Shown one piece after another: positions 40,417-44,391 of a stretch of 44,391 nt of DNA. Location: positions 3,698-48,088 of the forward strand of contig DEPS01000020.1 of NCBI GenBank assembly GCA_002358875.1, written 5' to 3'. The DNA is from Lachnospiraceae bacterium UBA3386 (GTDB lineage: Bacteria; Bacillota; Clostridia; Lachnospirales; Lachnospiraceae). The position numbers and the translations under genes are program-made. Under the pieces are notes generated by a model, which ran no database searches, was not told the origin of the DNA, and saw nothing but the letters and a program-made list of their open reading frames with translations. The stretch's first letter is position 1. Every line of letters starts with the position of its first letter.

Positions 40417-41721
40417 TCAATCCTGTTCAAACCGCACGCGGATGGAATTGGCATGGGCGTACAGGCCTTCGTTTTCGGCAAAAAGCTCGATGTCCTTATG
40501 CACGCGGCCCAGGGCTTCTTTTGAATAGGAAATGATGCTGGTCTTTTTGACGAAGGCATCCACCCCCAGCGGGGAGAAAAAGCGGGCCGTGCCGTTTGTA
40601 GGCAGGATGTGGTTGGGTCCCGCGTAGTAATCTCCCAGAGGTTCAGAGGAATAGCTGCCCAGGAAAATAGCGCCCGCATTTTTTATTTTGGTCATCACTT
40701 CGAAAGGATTTTCGGTGATGATCTCCAGGTGCTCGGAGGCGATAATGTTGGCTGCGCCGACCAGGTCATCCATGGTCTCCCCGACAAAAATATAGCCGTA
40801 GTTTTCAATGGACTGTACGATGATCTCCGTGCGGGGAAGGACCTCGATAAAGCGGTCGATCTCCTCTGCAACAGCCTGGGCCAGATCCTGGTCTGTGGTG
40901 AGAAGGATGGCGCTGGCCATGGGGTCATGCTCCGCCTGGGAGAGCAGGTCCGCCGCGACGAACCTGGGATCCGCCGTCCTGTCAGCGATGACAAGGATCT
41001 CACTGGGGCCGGCCACGGAATCGATGCCGGTCACGCCAAAACAGGCCTTTTTGGCGAGGGCGACAAAAATATTGCCGGGCCCTGTGATCTTGTCCACGCG
41101 GGGAATGCTCTTAGTGCCATAAGCCAGAGCGGCGATGGCCTGCGCTCCGCCCACTTTATAGATTTCATCAGCTCCGGCTATATCCGCCGCGACGATGGTT
41201 CCCGCTGCGGCCTTTCCCGAAGCGCCGGGCGGCGTGGCGATCACGATCTTTTCCACACCCGCGACTTTGGCGGGGATCACGTTCATCAGCACGCTGGAGG
41301 GATAGACAGCCCTTCCTCCCGGAACATAACAGCCGCTGGACTGGATGGGCGTCACCTTCTGCCCCAGGATCGTTCCGTCGTCAGAAGTCGTGATCCAGCT
41401 CTGTGTGACCTGTTTTTCATGATAGGCACGGATATTTTCAGCAGCCCGCCGGATCACTTCAACGAAATCAGGGGAAAGCTCCCTGTACGCTTCCTCGATC
41501 TCCTGCCGGCTTACACGGATGGTATCCTCTGTCAGAAGGCAGTGGTCAAATTTTTCTTCCAGTTCAAAGACCGCCTGGTCACCTCTGGAGCGGACATCCT
41601 CAATAATGCCCCGCACCGTCTCTTCATATTCCGAATATCCGGACGGACTCCTGCCAAGGAGCGCCTCCAGGGCTCCCTTTTGGGAATCCTCCGTCAGTTT
41701 CATTATTCTCATCCGCGCCAT
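40417..41721 (-). CDS. hisD: Histidinol dehydrogenase
   Basis: The last two steps of histidine synthesis: NAD-dependent oxidation of histidinol to histidine. It is 434 residues, the normal length. Motifs include GQKVTPIQSSGCYVPGGRAVYPSSVLMNVIPAKVAG, KITGPGNIFVALAKK, IDSVAGPSEILVIAD, the zinc and catalytic site LLSQAEHDPMASAIL, and late SEHLEIIT and AGPNHILPTNGTARF. GTGAGGAG precedes the ATG; this site is the last of three copies of a 44-base repeat. Confidence 0.97.
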   Translation of the reverse strand: MARMRIMKLTEDSQKGALEALLGRSPSGYSEYEETVRGIIEDVRSRGDQAVFELEEKFDHCLLTEDTIRVSRQEIEEAYRELSPDFVEVIRRAAENIRAYHEKQVTQSWITTSDDGTILGQKVTPIQSSGCYVPGGRAVYPSSVLMNVIPAKVAGVEKIVIATPPGASGKAAAGTIVAADIAGADEIYKVGGAQAIAALAYGTKSIPRVDKITGPGNIFVALAKKACFGVTGIDSVAGPSEILVIADRTADPRFVAADLLSQAEHDPMASAILLTTDQDLAQAVAEEIDRFIEVLPRTEIIVQSIENYGYIFVGETMDDLVGAANIIASEHLEIITENPFEVMTKIKNAGAIFLGSYSSEPLGDYYAGPNHILPTNGTARFFSPLGVDAFVKKTSIISYSKEALGRVHKDIELFAENEGLYAHANSIRVRFEQD

Positions 41722-41729
41722 ATTTTCTC

Positions 41730-41861
41730 CTCACCTTCCGTTTCGCGGGTCTCATTCCTGCCTTATCCCTCTGCTCACCTTCCGTTTTATGGACGTCATC
41801 CCTTCAGGATTTCTCTCCTCACCTTCCGTATCAGGAAATCACTCATGCCGTTTTTCTCACA
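41730..41861. repeat. 44-base tandem repeat, three degenerate copies
   Basis: The core CTCACCTTCCGT recurs at 41730, 41774 and 41818, exactly 44 bases apart; the rest of each unit is partly conserved. On the minus strand each core reads ACGGAAGGTGAG, a ribosome-binding-site-like segment; the one nearest the gene serves hisD. Confidence 0.8.
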
Positions 41862-42504
41862 TCAGCACATCCCGAATGCGGTCGATCATCTCCCGGACAC
41901 GGTCGGTCTTCATCTGCATGGAAACAGGGTTTACGATCATCCGCGCTGAGATCGGACAGACCTCCTCGAGGACCTGCAGCCTGTTGGCGGCAAGCGTCGA
42001 GCCGGTCTCGACAATATCCACGATCACGTCTGCAAGCTCCACAATGGGACCCAGCTCCACAGAACCGTTGAGCTTGATAATATCCACTGTCTGATTCTTG
42101 CGGTTATAAAAATAATCCCGGGCTATGTTGGGGTACTTGGAAGCGACCCTTATCATCTCATGGTGTTTTAAAAGCTCTCCTGCCTCAGCCGGACCGCAGA
42201 CACACATGCGGCAGCGTCCAAAGCCCAGATCGAGGACCTCATGGCATCTGCGCTGCTCCTCCATAATGATATCCGAACCGGTGATGCCGATGTCGGCCGC
42301 CCCGTATTCCACATAGGTCGGAACATCCGGCCCCTTCGAGAGGAAAAAGCGCAGCTTCTGCGCCTCATTGGTAAAGATCAGTTTTCTGGATTTTTTATCC
42401 TTTAATTCTTCACAGAAATATCCGGCTTCTTCAAACAGCTCCATGGTCTGTGAGGCCAGACGGCCCTTTGTAAGGGCGATCGTCAGATACTGTAATTTTT
42501 CCAT
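41857..42504 (-). CDS. hisG: ATP phosphoribosyltransferase, short form
   Basis: First committed step of histidine synthesis: ATP plus PRPP gives phosphoribosyl-ATP. At 215 residues it is the short HisG that lacks the C-terminal regulatory domain and needs HisZ. Visible motifs are LTIALTKGRLASQTMELFEEAGY, the phosphate-binding YVEYGAADIGITGSDI, and NGSVELGPIVELADVIVDIVETGSTLAANRL. hisZ lies upstream, separated by a large hairpin. Histidine feedback should act on the HisG-HisZ complex. Confidence 0.96.
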   Translation of the reverse strand: MEKLQYLTIALTKGRLASQTMELFEEAGYFCEELKDKKSRKLIFTNEAQKLRFFLSKGPDVPTYVEYGAADIGITGSDIIMEEQRRCHEVLDLGFGRCRMCVCGPAEAGELLKHHEMIRVASKYPNIARDYFYNRKNQTVDIIKLNGSVELGPIVELADVIVDIVETGSTLAANRLQVLEEVCPISARMIVNPVSMQMKTDRVREMIDRIRDVLM

Positions 42505-42523
42505 TTATTCTCTCCAGATCTAA

Positions 42524-42601
42524 GGACCTGTCACGAAATAACCAGATCATCGCGGCTGTCTGAACAGTAACGATCTGATTATGTTATTCCGGTACAGTTC
42601 C
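42524..42601. repeat. Large imperfect palindrome between hisZ and hisG
   Basis: The left arm (42524-42552) starts GGACCTGTCACGAAATAACC; the right arm (42571-42601) ends GTTATTCCGGTACAGTTCC. Pairing blocks include AGATC/GATCT, GAAATAAC/GTTATTCC (7 of 8) and CTGT/ACAG. It would fold in the his transcript. Confidence 0.7.
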
Positions 42602-42621
42602 TGAGCATCAGCACTGCCGCC

Positions 42622-43737
42622 TCAACCGTTTATGACAACAGCCCTTCCCGCTTTTCGTTCCTCCACCGCCTCACGGATCCCTCTTTCAAAATCACCCGCT
42701 CCCAGATGGATGGTCTTCATTTCCCTTGGAGAAGCCGTCTCAACATTCTGGCGCCGGACCGCCTCCATCAGAAGGTCGATCTGGATCATCACGCCGATCG
42801 CGGCAGCATCCTTTCCATAGTGGGACAAAAGGCCGTCATAGCGCCCTCCGGACGCGATCGCATCGCCCGCCCCATAGGTATAGCCCTTAAACACGATCCC
42901 CGTGTAATAGCGGTATTTGCTCAGAAGAGACAGATCGTAGCTGATATACGAATGGAAACCGTAGGCGCCGATGACCCGGTCGAGCTCCATCAGGCGTTCG
43001 ATCGCGGCCCTGGCCTGGGGATGCATATCATTTGTGATAAAGTCCCTGAGTTCCTCCCTTGTGGTGACAAAACGAGTCGCCTTCAGGAACAGATCGCGCG
43101 TTTTCTTATCAATGTTGAGCCCCTTGAGGATCTCTTCCGCGAAATAATAATTCTTTCCGGACAGGGCGTCCCTAAGCTTCATGATGACCTTTTCTTCAAG
43201 ACCGGCTGCCTTGCAGATCCCCTTGAAATAATCCACATTTCCCACACTGATCTGGAAATCTTTAAGGCCTGCCTGAAGAAGGGAATCGATGAGGAGGGCA
43301 AGTATCTCCGCGTCGGCAAAGACTGAAGGCGCGTTGATCAGCTCGGCTCCCATCTGGGTCATTTCGCACAGCTTTCCCTGCAGGCCTCTGGTATTTTCAA
43401 ATACACTGCCCGCGTAGGTCAGCCTGATCGGCGACTTTTCATGGGAAAAATATTTTGCCGCGCAGCGGGCCACAGAAGGGGTAAAATCAGGGCGCAGGAC
43501 CAGAAGATTTCCTTCGTTATCCAAAAGCTTGTACAGGTCCCTGACAGGCGTCGTTCCGACCTCGCTGGAGAACACTTCATAAAACTCCAGCATCGGTGTC
43601 TGGATATCCTCATAACCGTACAGCCTGATACGGTCCCTGATACGCCGGATCACGGCCTGCTTTGCGGCAAGCTCGATCCCGTAGGTATCTCTTGTTCCGT
43701 CAGGAGTGTGAAGCAGTTCATTATTTAATAATTCCAT
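42622..43737 (-). CDS. hisZ: ATP phosphoribosyltransferase regulatory subunit HisZ
   Basis: A histidyl-tRNA-synthetase-like protein without tRNA charging activity that activates short HisG and senses histidine. The 371 residues show the class II synthetase fold: TPDGTRDTYGIELAAKQAVIRRIRDRIRLYGYEDIQTPMLEFYEVF, VLRPDFTPSVARCAAKY (motif 2 region), and AIASGGRYDGLLSHYG (motif 3 region, histidine site). The anticodon-binding domain of true HisS is missing and the C terminus is short. It is the first gene of the his operon, following a promoter in the recU-hisZ spacer. The ribosome site (AAGGG) is modest. Confidence 0.95.
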   Translation of the reverse strand: MELLNNELLHTPDGTRDTYGIELAAKQAVIRRIRDRIRLYGYEDIQTPMLEFYEVFSSEVGTTPVRDLYKLLDNEGNLLVLRPDFTPSVARCAAKYFSHEKSPIRLTYAGSVFENTRGLQGKLCEMTQMGAELINAPSVFADAEILALLIDSLLQAGLKDFQISVGNVDYFKGICKAAGLEEKVIMKLRDALSGKNYYFAEEILKGLNIDKKTRDLFLKATRFVTTREELRDFITNDMHPQARAAIERLMELDRVIGAYGFHSYISYDLSLLSKYRYYTGIVFKGYTYGAGDAIASGGRYDGLLSHYGKDAAAIGVMIQIDLLMEAVRRQNVETASPREMKTIHLGAGDFERGIREAVEERKAGRAVVING

Positions 43738-43863
43738 TTTTATGACCCTTAATCGGTTTTGCGCGCAGACATGTGCAAAAATGCCCCGAGCGCAATAATA
43801 CTGAACAGTTTTTCTTTATCCTGCTAATGCGCTGATACAGAAAAGCGCACATCAGAAAATAAA

Positions 43864-43892
43864 TCATTACACAAATTGTATCTTTTTGTCAA
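43864..43892 (-). promoter_or_regulatory. Promoter of the his operon
   Basis: Minus strand TTGACA (43892-43887), 17 bases, TAATGA (43869-43864), directly after the recU stop. The 120-base leader holds TTGCGC/GCGCAA and ATGTGCGC/GCGCAT-type stems but no T-box sequence that I can find. Confidence 0.7.
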
Positions 43893-43899
43893 GCGCCCC

Positions 43900-44391
43900 T
43901 CACCGCTCCCTCAGATCCTTTCCAAGCATTTCCAGATAAGGTATGAGCATTCCCTGCTCCTCTTTGATCCGATACGACAGATCAAGCTCTTCGAGAAGAA
44001 AGCTTTTTCGTCCTCCCGCCTGTGCTCTGTCCCAGAAGGAAAGAAAATGCCGCAGCGGGAGATAATAAAACATATTCTCCCCGGAAAAATAGATCAGGAA
44101 AAAGGCGACTCCGTCCTGCTGCTCAAATTCCCGCATAAACTCCACCTGATGCGGGTGGACATTCTGAAGGCTGAAGGTCCTTTTCGCGCACTCCTTGGCA
44201 TCAAAGCAGACCGGCACCCCCTGTACCGCACCGATATAATCGACCGTGCTCTTCTGATTGAAATAAGCCAGAGTGATGTGCCTTGTCTCCCGGTCGATCT
44301 CCATCGGAGTGATAGGGGTAGGAACCTTCTGGATCAGCGCCAGCCCCTGCTTCCTGTATTTTTCATTGGTGCGGTTGATCAGATCCTCAAG
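43900..44391 (-). CDS. recU: Holliday junction resolvase RecU, N terminus outside the window
   Basis: The frame is open from the right edge (44391) to the stop at 43900, giving 163 visible residues without the N terminus. RecU resolves Holliday junctions in Firmicutes. The visible part matches: LEDLINRTNEKYRKQGLALIQKVPTPITP, then the PD-(D/E)xK catalytic section STVDYIGAVQGVPVCFDAKE (the acidic residues and Lys), NVHPHQVEFMREFEQQDGVAFFLIYF and the YYLPL strand. It transcribes toward hisZ; in many Firmicutes recU neighbours a penicillin-binding protein gene, which would lie to the right. Confidence 0.93.
   Translation of the reverse strand, partial: LEDLINRTNEKYRKQGLALIQKVPTPITPMEIDRETRHITLAYFNQKSTVDYIGAVQGVPVCFDAKECAKRTFSLQNVHPHQVEFMREFEQQDGVAFFLIYFSGENMFYYLPLRHFLSFWDRAQAGGRKSFLLEELDLSYRIKEEQGMLIPYLEMLGKDLRER

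Noticed and set aside
43738..43863. T-box or histidine leader peptide ahead of hisZ
   Set aside because: No AGGGTGG-type antiterminator sequence, no terminator pair and no run of His codons in a short frame were found.

Overview
The window looks like chromosomal DNA of an anaerobic Firmicute of the class Clostridia, most likely a Lachnospiraceae member. This rests on gene content and order: rplU-prp-rpmA-obgE-yhbY-nadD-yqeK-rsfS, an L27 with the Firmicute N-terminal presequence, AddAB instead of RecBCD, RecU, short-form HisG with HisZ, a mannose-type PTS with a DUF956 protein, and strong AGGAGG ribosome binding sites. I see no phage, insertion sequence, CRISPR array, tRNA or rRNA. Almost every gene lies on the minus strand; lon, a small secreted-protein gene and lexA are the exceptions.

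Layout. 1-234 is the start of a minus-strand exported protein. 235-766 is a dense divergent control region with two hairpins, two operator-like dyads, a consensus promoter and a perfect CIRCE element, leading into lon (767-3208). A secreted protein of unknown function follows (3481-4254). On the minus strand come an acidic NYN-domain protein, a MscS channel, a ThrH-like phosphatase and DUF956 (4531-8588), then a mannose-family PTS operon (8833-11584), an ECF sigma / RsiV-like anti-sigma pair (11815-13517), a metallo-beta-lactamase-fold lipoprotein, a CPBP protease-like membrane protein and an acyl-CoA dehydrogenase (13588-16708). 17016-27224 holds addA, addB and, directly upstream, a large exported propeller plus solute-binding fusion. 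27406-30693 holds a nucleobase permease, a small membrane exporter and an aminotransferase.

The SOS locus (30968-32484) has lexA divergent from a YneA-like membrane protein, with a cluster of LexA-box-like sites between them. Next is the ribosome-associated cluster read leftward from rplU (37582) to rsfS (32684), with L27 beside Prp, the protease expected to mature it. The right end is a histidine operon (hisZ-hisG-hisD-hisB-hisIE, 43737 to 38077) preceded by a truncated recU.

Most notable: CIRCE control of lon; the SOS divergon with a fast-evolving YneA-like partner; HisIE with a fused HisF-like domain that has lost a catalytic aspartate; several unrelated short tandem-repeat arrays concentrated in the his operon and near lexA; a family of intergenic hairpins sharing a CCTGT-CGAA end; and the acidic NYN protein. 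Function calls rest on reading the protein sequences and recalled family motifs; no database search was run.
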